From Candidatus Zixiibacteriota bacterium (GTDB lineage: Bacteria > Zixibacteria > MSB-5A5 > GN15 > PGXB01): 6,376 nucleotides of DNA. Shown one piece after another: positions 1-5,334 of this stretch (position 1 is its first letter; each line of letters starts with the position of its first letter). A program made the translations under genes and the position numbers. The notes below the pieces were generated by a model that saw only the letters and a program-made list of their open reading frames with translations, was not told the DNA's origin and made no database searches. The stretch is from positions 1,412,507 through 1,418,882 of the forward strand of contig CP070766.1 of the NCBI GenBank assembly GCA_020345705.1, in the 5' to 3' direction.

Positions 1-60
1 GACAAGGACGATCCCCGAGACACCGATGATCGCCTGCCGAATTCCGATTTTCTCTGGCAA
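1..60 (-). CDS. Probable 5' end of a further cluster gene (partial, function unknown)
   Basis: After the epimerase stop codon one base remains, then a TTG codon at 60-58 opens a frame that stays open for 20 codons to the window edge, reading approximately MPEKIGIRQAIIGVSGIVLV. A GGAG ribosome-binding motif lies at 72-69 inside the epimerase 3' end, 8 bases before the TTG. Codon choice (ATC, GTC, CGG) resembles the neighbouring genes. An in-frame TGA at 87-85 and no ATG or GTG after it make TTG the best start. The second half is hydrophobic, which could be the start of a membrane segment or a nucleotide-binding beta strand; the fragment is too short to name. The other two minus-strand frames are also open over this short distance, so the call is tentative. 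Confidence 0.4.
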   Translation of the reverse strand, partial: MPEKIGIRQAIIGVSGIVLV

Positions 61-61
61 T

Positions 62-1156
62 TTACTGTCTCCGGAGATAATCTGTCAGAGAGGAAACGAT
101 GATTTCAGACGGTGCTCGGCCTTTGACCAGGTACGATGCCTGCCGGGCGGGAGGCCTCAATGCCTTCAGCACCGACAGGATTTTCCTCGATGACAAACCT
201 ACCAGATGGTTGCCCCGCGCCAATGTCTCAACCCATTCCGTCTCGTCACGAAGCGTCAAACAGGGCGTCCCCAAAAACACCGATTCCTTTTGTACCCCCC
301 CGGAGTCGGTCAAAACCGCCCGGGCATGATAAATCAAACTCAAATTATCGAGATACGACACGGGCTCCGTCAGAATAATATCGGGGGAATTTTTCAGGTG
401 GGCCAGCAGGCCGCATCTTCTCAGGTTCTTTTGCGTCCGGGGATGAACGGGAAAGATTACGGGATAATCCAACGAGAACAGAATGCCGGCGATTTTATCC
501 AGATTCTCCTCTGTGTCAACGTTTTCCGCCCGGTGCATGGTCATCGTCAGAAATTCTTTCGGTGCCAGGCGATGCATCTTAAGGATTCGAGTGTTTCGCG
601 CAATTCTTTCTTTGCCGACCGCGATAAGCTCATACATCAGATCACCCGAGCGGACTATACCCTTTCTGACGCCTTCAGAATTCAAATTTTTGACCGATTG
701 CACCGTCGGGCAGAAGAGCAGTTGAGATACGTGGTCGGCCAGCCGCCGGTTGATCTCCTCGGGCATATCCGGGCGATACGAACGCAACCCCGCCTCCACG
801 TGCCCGACCGGAAGGTGAAGTTTCGCCGCCGTAAGAGCGCCCGCCAAGGTGCTGTTGGTGTCTCCGTACACAAGCACAAAATCGGGGCACATTTCGGCGA
901 GAAGCTTCTCAAGGCGGGTCATGATCCGTCCGGTCATCCACCCGTGACTGCCGGAACCGACTCCAAGATTATAATCGGGCTTCGGGATATTGAGTTGTCT
1001 GAAAAAAACGTCCGACATCATCCGGTCATAATGCTGACCGGTATGGACTATAACGTGCCCCAGTCTCCTTGACATCTTTCTCGCCAGCGGCGCCAGTTTT
1101 ATAAACTGGGGCCGGGCTCCGACCACTGATACAACAAGCGGTTTCTTTCTTTTCAT
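62..1156 (-). CDS. wbpI: UDP-GlcNAc 2-epimerase family (non-hydrolysing), likely UDP-GlcNAc3NAcA 2-epimerase WbpI/WlbD
   Basis: This 364-residue cytoplasmic protein has the usual length and full motif set of non-hydrolysing UDP-GlcNAc 2-epimerases (GT-B fold). Seen: N-terminal VGARPQFIK (12-20, Arg15), HTGQHYD (38-44), YGDTNS (97-102, Asp99), HVEAGLRS (119-126, Glu121), MPEEINRR (131-138), MHRAEN (207-212, His208) and DSGGVQKES (284-292). By position these match the residues known to act in WecB-type enzymes. The C-terminal TLRDETEWVET (301-311) has TEWVE where classical WecB usually has TERPE; I associate TEWVE with the WbpI/WlbD and related branches. With the three genes upstream, the inferred reaction is C2 epimerisation of UDP-2,3-diacetamido-glucuronic acid to the manno form, the last step to UDP-ManNAc3NAcA. 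The ATG is well supported by homology, but the bases just before it show no good ribosome-binding motif. The alternative is WecB, making UDP-ManNAc. Family call is near certain, substrate likely. Confidence 0.93.
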   Translation of the reverse strand: MKRKKPLVVSVVGARPQFIKLAPLARKMSRRLGHVIVHTGQHYDRMMSDVFFRQLNIPKPDYNLGVGSGSHGWMTGRIMTRLEKLLAEMCPDFVLVYGDTNSTLAGALTAAKLHLPVGHVEAGLRSYRPDMPEEINRRLADHVSQLLFCPTVQSVKNLNSEGVRKGIVRSGDLMYELIAVGKERIARNTRILKMHRLAPKEFLTMTMHRAENVDTEENLDKIAGILFSLDYPVIFPVHPRTQKNLRRCGLLAHLKNSPDIILTEPVSYLDNLSLIYHARAVLTDSGGVQKESVFLGTPCLTLRDETEWVETLARGNHLVGLSSRKILSVLKALRPPARQASYLVKGRAPSEIIVSSLTDYLRRQ

Positions 1157-1166
1157 TAGCAGTCAA

Positions 1167-1197
1167 AAGGCGGCTCTCCGATGGGGCGAGCCGCCTT
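1167..1197 (-). terminator. Terminator-like hairpin in the spacer before the epimerase gene
   Basis: In the 58-base gap between the aminotransferase stop and the epimerase start, the arms AAGGCGGCTC (1167-1176) and GAGCCGCCTT (1188-1197) are perfect inverted repeats: a 10-bp stem, 7 of its pairs G-C, with an 11-base loop. Read on the minus strand the stem runs into TTTT (1168-1165) and then GACTGC, so the U-tract is short and partly inside the stem. No T-tract follows on the plus strand, which favours the minus orientation. It could be a leaky intrinsic terminator, an attenuator, or an mRNA-processing or stabilising stem. The stem ends only 10 bases before the epimerase ATG, so it could also affect ribosome access. 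Confidence 0.55.
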
Positions 1198-1214
1198 AAC
1201 TAAAGTCATAAATT

Positions 1215-2315
1215 CTATGCTGAAACTTTCTTCACAACCTCTATCACTTCATTCTGCTCGTCGTCCGTCAGTTCCGGAAATATGGGAATCGAGACAACAC
1301 TTTCGGAAGCCTTCTCACTGACGGGGAAATCGCCCTTTTTGTAGAACATATCTTTGTAACATTCAAGCAGGTGGAACGGAACGGGATAATAAATATCATG
1401 GCCGATCTGGTTTTCTTTAAGAGCCGCCATCAGCTCATCGCGGTTGCCCACAGTGATGGTGTACTGATTGTAAATGTGATATGAATAGTCCCTGACAACC
1501 GGCGTTTTGATGGCCGTGCCCGCAAAAGCATCATCGTATTTCCTGGCATGGGCAATCCGGGCCTCGCTCCACTCATCCAAATAATCGATCTTGACCAGAA
1601 GAACCGCCGCCTGAAGGCTGTCCAGGCGCGAGTTGAATCCGACGACTTCAGGATGGTACTTCTTCTTCCAGCCGTGCAGCCGCAGCATCCTTAAGGCGGT
1701 GTTGTATTCTTCGGAGTTCGTTACAACCATGCCGCCATCGCCGGCGCAGCCGAGATTCTTGGACGGGAAAAACGAGAAACATCCGAAATCACCCATGGAG
1801 CCGGCCACCCTGTCTTTATAGCGGGCGCTGATCGCCTGAGCGGCATCCTCGATCACGACAAGATCATGTTTTTGTGCGGTTTCCATGATCGGGTCCATAT
1901 CGGCCACCTGGCCGAAAAGATGAACCGGCAGAATCGCCCTGGTCTTTGGAGTGATTGCCTTTTCGATCAGAGAAGGATCGATGTTGTACGTATCTTCCTC
2001 GATGTCAGTGAAGACCGGCGTTGCTCCTGTCCGCGAAATGACACTGGTCGAGGCAAAGAATGAATAGTTGGACGTGATGACTTCGTCGCCGGGACCGACC
2101 CCGGCCGCTTTCAGCGATAGAAGCAAAGCGTCGGTACCGGATGCCACGCCGACCCCGTATTTCGAGCGGCTCACGATGGCGACTTTTTCTTCCAGCTGAT
2201 GCACCTCCGGGCCGAGGATGAATTTGCCGTGCTGGAAGACACCGAGAACCGCCTTATCTATTCTATCTTTAATAGTTGCGTACTGTCGTTTCAAATCCAA
2301 CAGTGGGACTGCCAT
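1215..2315 (-). CDS. wbpE: DegT/DnrJ/EryC1 PLP-dependent sugar aminotransferase, likely WbpE/WlbC
   Basis: This 366-residue protein is a full-length, soluble, fold-type I aminotransferase of the DegT/DnrJ/EryC1/StrS family. Visible motifs: GTDALLLSL (60-68, cofactor phosphate binding), NYSFFAS (83-89), VHLFGQ (131-136), VIEDAAQA (154-161; Asp157 expected to bind the pyridine nitrogen), SFFPSKNLGCAGDGG (181-195; Lys186 the expected Schiff-base lysine) and GFNSRLDSLQAA (226-237). The lysine lies within a residue of where I recall it in WbpE. The inferred reaction is glutamate-dependent amination of the 3-keto group of UDP-3-keto-GlcNAcA to UDP-2-acetamido-3-amino-glucuronic acid, because the gene sits beside WbpB-, WbpD- and WbpI-like genes. 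The start is firm: MAVPLLDLKRQY is a typical family N-terminus with a strong ribosome-binding site 6 bases upstream. Other members of this family aminate C4 of keto sugars; the neighbours argue for C3. Confidence 0.93.
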   Translation of the reverse strand: MAVPLLDLKRQYATIKDRIDKAVLGVFQHGKFILGPEVHQLEEKVAIVSRSKYGVGVASGTDALLLSLKAAGVGPGDEVITSNYSFFASTSVISRTGATPVFTDIEEDTYNIDPSLIEKAITPKTRAILPVHLFGQVADMDPIMETAQKHDLVVIEDAAQAISARYKDRVAGSMGDFGCFSFFPSKNLGCAGDGGMVVTNSEEYNTALRMLRLHGWKKKYHPEVVGFNSRLDSLQAAVLLVKIDYLDEWSEARIAHARKYDDAFAGTAIKTPVVRDYSYHIYNQYTITVGNRDELMAALKENQIGHDIYYPVPFHLLECYKDMFYKKGDFPVSEKASESVVSIPIFPELTDDEQNEVIEVVKKVSA

Positions 2316-2320
2316 AATGC

Positions 2321-2328
2321 TCTCCTTT
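2321..2328 (-). promoter_or_regulatory. Strong Shine-Dalgarno site of the aminotransferase gene
   Basis: On the minus strand AAAGGAGA covers 2328-2321, with GGAG ending 6 bases before the ATG at 2315. It overlaps the TAA stop (2329-2327) of the acyltransferase, so a terminating ribosome would be at the next start. This is the best ribosome-binding site in the window and shows that the organism uses GGAG-type signals, which makes their absence before the epimerase and dehydrogenase starts more telling. Confidence 0.75.
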
Positions 2329-3085
2329 AATCTTCCCAGCCCTGGTTTTCCAGAAGCTGTTCTTTCGGGACATCACGAACCGTTTCGGCAGGGACGCCCA
2401 TTACGATCTTTTTGTCCGGGCAGTCTTTGGTGAGCAGCGCGCCGGCCGCTACGAGCCCATCGGCGCCGACCGTTTTGCCCGGCAGAATCGTGGCATTGGC
2501 CCCGACTCGTCCGCCCTTTTTGATCATGACCCCCTTGAAATACTTGAACCGCTCTTTGGTTCGTCCGACAAAATTGTCATTCGAAGTAGCCGCGCAGGGA
2601 GCGACAAAAACCCTGTCCTCCAGCTCGGAATAAGCGGCGATATAGACGTTGGTTTCCAGCTTGCAGTATCGGCCTATTTTGCAGTAGTTCTCAATGGCGA
2701 CACCGCGCCCGACGATTGTGTAATCCCCGACGGTGACGTTTTCACGGACCGTTGAGAGGTCGGCAATGAGCACCTTCTGCCCGATTTCACAGCCACGGTA
2801 GATGACCACGTTGGTGCCGATGATGCAATCGGCGCTGATGACGGCGGGCGGAAGCTCCTGATCTTTGGTTACGGCCGAATTGGCCGCTCTCATCGGCGAT
2901 TTACCGATCACCGTCCCGTCATCAATTCTGACGTTGTCCCCGATTCTGGATTCGGCATGGATGACAACGTTGTTTCCAATAAGACACCCTTTACCAATGC
3001 TTGCGTTTTCGCCGATAACGCAGAAGCTGCCGTACTTCGTCCCTTCGCCAATCTTCGCCGTATTATCAATCACAGAACTCGACAT
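2327..3085 (-). CDS. wbpD: Left-handed beta-helix N-acetyltransferase, likely WbpD/WlbB role (long form)
   Basis: From the ATG at 3085 the product is 252 residues, almost all hexapeptide repeats ([V/I]-G-x-x-x-x: IGEG, IGENASIG, IGKGCLIG, IGDNVRI, IIGTNVVI, IGQKVLI, VGDYTIV, IGRYCKL, VGANATI, VGADGLV), which predicts a left-handed beta-helix trimer using acetyl-CoA. The C-terminus MGVPAETVRDVP (229-240) is the usual capping segment. By position between WbpB- and WbpE-like genes it should N-acetylate the 3-amino group of UDP-2-acetamido-3-amino-glucuronic acid. WbpD/WlbB proteins are, as I recall, about 190 residues; this one carries extra helical coils and a non-repeat loop at about 62-80. 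The start at 3085 is preferred over the ATG at 3151: GAGG at 3094-3091 sits 5 bases before it, MSSSVIDNTAKIG is a typical hexapeptide-protein N-terminus, and it avoids a 50-base overlap with the dehydrogenase. A different acyl group or sugar cannot be excluded. Confidence 0.85.
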   Translation of the reverse strand: MSSSVIDNTAKIGEGTKYGSFCVIGENASIGKGCLIGNNVVIHAESRIGDNVRIDDGTVIGKSPMRAANSAVTKDQELPPAVISADCIIGTNVVIYRGCEIGQKVLIADLSTVRENVTVGDYTIVGRGVAIENYCKIGRYCKLETNVYIAAYSELEDRVFVAPCAATSNDNFVGRTKERFKYFKGVMIKKGGRVGANATILPGKTVGADGLVAAGALLTKDCPDKKIVMGVPAETVRDVPKEQLLENQGWED

Positions 3086-3090
3086 ACCGT

Positions 3091-3094
3091 CCTC
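3091..3094 (-). promoter_or_regulatory. Shine-Dalgarno site that decides the acyltransferase start
   Basis: On the minus strand GAGG at 3094-3091 lies 5 bases before the ATG at 3085, in the 16-base gap after the dehydrogenase TAA. The upstream in-frame ATG at 3151 is inside the dehydrogenase gene and would add 22 residues that do not look like hexapeptide repeats. Confidence 0.6.
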
Positions 3095-3101
3095 GATCAC
3101 G

Positions 3102-4106
3102 TTATAGATTAACCGGAGCCCCGCCGGCTTCAAGAGACTTCTGCGCTGCATCGAGCACTTTCAGCACTTTCAGCGCCTCGACGCCGTCTGAGTCGGGACT
3201 CACACGGCTTTCAAGCGCGGCAAGGAAATGCCGGCACTCTTCCGCCAGCGGCTCGGCCGAGGAAATTTTCGGAATCAGGATGTCCCCTGTACGGAGTGTC
3301 AGATACTCCCCGTATGTACTGTAGTCCTGATTCTGATCAACACCTTTGTCATATATGATGATTTTCTCGGAAGCACCGGCATCATCAAAGACAACCATCT
3401 TCTTGGAACCGACCACCGTGAGCCGGCGAATCTTATGCGGATCAAGCCAGCTGACATGAATATGCGCCATGGTTCCATCGCCGAAGTGCATTACCATAAA
3501 GGCCACGTCTTCGATGCCGGGCTGGATATACGACGACCCGGTGGCGATGACCCTGACCGGCTCCTTTTCGAGAAGGTAAAGAATTATGGAAATATCATGC
3601 GGCGCGAAAGACCACATGGCATTCTCGACGTCCCGCACCTTTCCGAGATTGACGCGATTGGAATACAAATAATAAACCTTGCCGAGCACACCGTCATCAA
3701 CCAGCTTCTTGAGGTACTGCGTCGCCGGGTGATAAACCATAATATGTCCGACCATCAATATGGCGTTTTTCTCTTCTGCCTTCTTGAGCAGCTTTTCGCC
3801 GTCGTCAACCGAAAGGGCCAGCGGCTTTTCGACAAAGACATCCCGTCCCGATTCCAGAGAGGCCATGGCCAGTTCGAAATGCCCCGCCGGGGGCACGGCA
3901 ATCACGACCGCTCCGATGTCTTCTCTTTTCAGGACGTCCTCAAAATCCGTCGTTGTTTCCAGACCCGGATATGCCGACCTGGCGGCGGCCAGTTTCTTTT
4001 CATCCGAGTCGCAGGCCAGAACCAGCCTTCCCGATGAAAGATTGTAGAAGTTACGCAGAAGATTTCTGCCCCAATCGCCTCTACCGGTTATTGCAATATT
4101 CTTCAT
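3102..4106 (-). CDS. wbpB: Gfo/Idh/MocA-family NAD-dependent dehydrogenase, likely UDP-GlcNAcA 3-dehydrogenase WbpB/WlbA
   Basis: This 334-residue cytoplasmic oxidoreductase has an N-terminal Rossmann fold with the dinucleotide motif G-R-G-D-W-G (8-13) followed by RNF, an acidic residue at the end of beta-2 (Asp33, suggesting NAD), VIAVPPAGH (68-76) and VFVEKPLALS (90-99; Lys94 the expected catalytic lysine). The C-terminal half holds SNRVNLGKVRDVENAMWSF (149-167) running into APHDIS (168-173; His170 and Asp171), closely like what I remember of WbpB/WlbA, and EPLAEECRHFLAAL (285-298). The inferred reaction is oxidation of UDP-GlcNAc-uronic acid at C3; WlbA-type enzymes are known to recycle bound NADH with 2-oxoglutarate, consistent with the aminotransferase using glutamate. 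The gene starts 13 bases after the Wzz stop. No clear Shine-Dalgarno precedes the ATG; a TATAAT hexamer lies there instead. Family is certain, substrate is supported by motif and neighbours. Confidence 0.92.
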   Translation of the reverse strand: MKNIAITGRGDWGRNLLRNFYNLSSGRLVLACDSDEKKLAAARSAYPGLETTTDFEDVLKREDIGAVVIAVPPAGHFELAMASLESGRDVFVEKPLALSVDDGEKLLKKAEEKNAILMVGHIMVYHPATQYLKKLVDDGVLGKVYYLYSNRVNLGKVRDVENAMWSFAPHDISIILYLLEKEPVRVIATGSSYIQPGIEDVAFMVMHFGDGTMAHIHVSWLDPHKIRRLTVVGSKKMVVFDDAGASEKIIIYDKGVDQNQDYSTYGEYLTLRTGDILIPKISSAEPLAEECRHFLAALESRVSPDSDGVEALKVLKVLDAAQKSLEAGGAPVNL

Positions 4107-4112
4107 CTTATT

Positions 4113-4118
4113 ATTATA
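4113..4118 (-). promoter_or_regulatory. Possible -10 element (TATAAT) just before the dehydrogenase start
   Basis: On the minus strand a perfect TATAAT occupies 4118-4113, six bases before the ATG at 4106. That spacing would put a transcription start at or next to the ATG, as in leaderless transcripts. No TTGACA-like hexamer is found 16-18 bases upstream, and the intergenic stretch is simply AT-rich, so chance is a real alternative. If active, it would let the sugar-synthesis genes be transcribed apart from the export genes. Confidence 0.25.
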
Positions 4119-4119
4119 C

Positions 4120-5334
4120 TCACTTATTCGCTTTTGAAGTCCGTCTTATACCGGGCACCCAACCCAACACGGTCATATAAAAGAATCGCGCCCTTTCATA
4201 GTCTTCCGGGGAGGTTTTCCTGAGGTTCTCAAGGTAATTGAGAAGCAAGGCAATAATGACGGCCACAATCAGAGAAACGGCAAAGGTCACGCTAACGATA
4301 ATCCTTTTCTGAGGTTTAATCGCCAGCTCCGGAGGATAGGCCCGGTCAATGACGGAGATTGTCGGAGTATTCATTTTCTCATGAATCTTCGCCTGCTCAT
4401 ATTGCTCTGAGAGAATCTTATACAGCGTTTCCGATACTCTGAGCCGGCTGGTCAGCTCGGCATACTTGATTTTCAGGGCCGGAACCTCGGAAATCGGCAG
4501 GTTCAAATAGGAACTGTTGCTGCCCCCGAACTCAAGAGCGGTAATCTGCTTTTTGATCTCCTCAACGCGCCTTTTAAGGTTAACGACTTCCGGATGAGTC
4601 GAAGACAGGGTTTTCTCCTTGACGTTTATTTCGATTTCATTTGTAGCCAGATCAATCTTCAGGCCGACCGCTGACTCTATCGCAAGCTGGGTTTGCCGAT
4701 CCAGGTCAACCGCCTTGTACTGATCCTGAAACTGCTGCAATTCGCTCCGTGCCGAATCCAGCTCGCCTGAGACCTCCCCCAGCCTTCTCTTGATGAATTC
4801 CCTGGTTAACCTGGCTCGGGTAGTGACAATCTCGCGATTCATCTTATCCAGCTCTTCCACAAAGGAGTTGGCAAATCTGGCGGCTTTCTCCGCATCCTTT
4901 TCCATGTAAGTTATCTCAAGCAAACCTTCCGGCGTGACACGGAATTTGGCCCTCTTTTTGATCTTGTCCAGAAGGTCCTGCATGGAATATGCATTATAAT
5001 ATTCCTTAAGATTATTCGCGTCAATCACCCGCTCAGCCAGAGCTCGGCTGCCCAGAATCCGGGCGTAAATGTCCGTCGGTGTCGCCATGATCGGCAGGGG
5101 CAAACCCGATGTGAGAGAGATCATCTCCTCCAGAGTGCCGGTCCAACCGAGTTCGGAGCTTTCCTCCTTGGGAGGCAGAATCAACGCCGTTGCCAGATAC
5201 CACCGCGGAAGCAGAAGTGAAATGATGACCGAGACGGCGGTGATAGCGAGGACAAAAAACAGAATAAACTTTATCCGCCGGGCTATGACCTCAAGCAGTT
5301 TCCACAGGTTGAATTCGGTATCTGTGTTATTCAT
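4120..5334 (-). CDS. Wzz/GNVR-type polysaccharide chain-length determinant (PCP, no kinase domain)
   Basis: This 404-residue protein is an inner-membrane polysaccharide co-polymerase that should set chain length and/or link the polymerase to the exporter. The layout is typical: short cytoplasmic N-terminus, first membrane helix about 22-42, a Wzz-like beta region (ATALILPP, 48-55), a long periplasmic coiled-coil part (about 170-320, rich in Glu, Lys, Gln and Leu), a segment resembling the GNVR domain (YAELTSRLRVSETLYKILSEQ region, 291-311), a proline-bearing approach (PPELAIKPQKR, 334-344) and a second helix about 345-366. The chain ends after about 38 cytoplasmic residues, with no Walker motifs or tyrosine cluster, so it is not a Wzc-type kinase. 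The ATG shares its A with the TGA stop of the export gene (TGATG) and lacks its own Shine-Dalgarno, which suggests translational coupling and matched amounts of the two proteins. Confidence 0.9.
   Translation of the reverse strand: MNNTDTEFNLWKLLEVIARRIKFILFFVLAITAVSVIISLLLPRWYLATALILPPKEESSELGWTGTLEEMISLTSGLPLPIMATPTDIYARILGSRALAERVIDANNLKEYYNAYSMQDLLDKIKKRAKFRVTPEGLLEITYMEKDAEKAARFANSFVEELDKMNREIVTTRARLTREFIKRRLGEVSGELDSARSELQQFQDQYKAVDLDRQTQLAIESAVGLKIDLATNEIEINVKEKTLSSTHPEVVNLKRRVEEIKKQITALEFGGSNSSYLNLPISEVPALKIKYAELTSRLRVSETLYKILSEQYEQAKIHEKMNTPTISVIDRAYPPELAIKPQKRIIVSVTFAVSLIVAVIIALLLNYLENLRKTSPEDYERARFFYMTVLGWVPGIRRTSKANK

Noticed and set aside
206..1072. Long plus-strand open frame (288 codons) opposite the epimerase gene
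   Set aside because: The minus-strand frame encodes a complete epimerase with all family motifs. The plus-strand translation is rich in Arg, His and Gln, has no recognisable motif and is a shadow of constrained codon use.
3086..3151. 22-residue N-terminal extension of the acyltransferase from the ATG at 3151
   Set aside because: It lies inside the dehydrogenase gene, does not resemble hexapeptide repeats, and a better start with GAGG spacing exists at 3085.
3154..3174. Short tandem repeat, just over two copies of a 9-base unit (AGCACTTTC)
   Set aside because: It lies in the dehydrogenase coding sequence and encodes the repeated Leu-Lys-Val of a C-terminal helix; three-codon periodicity in a helix needs no other explanation.
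3228..4037. Long plus-strand open frame (269 codons) opposite the dehydrogenase gene
   Set aside because: It is antisense to a clear WbpB/WlbA-like coding region and its translation has no coherent domain pattern.
4120..4240. Possible C-terminal tyrosine kinase domain (Wzc-type) on the Wzz protein
   Set aside because: Only about 38 residues follow the second membrane helix, with no Walker A/B motifs or tyrosine cluster.
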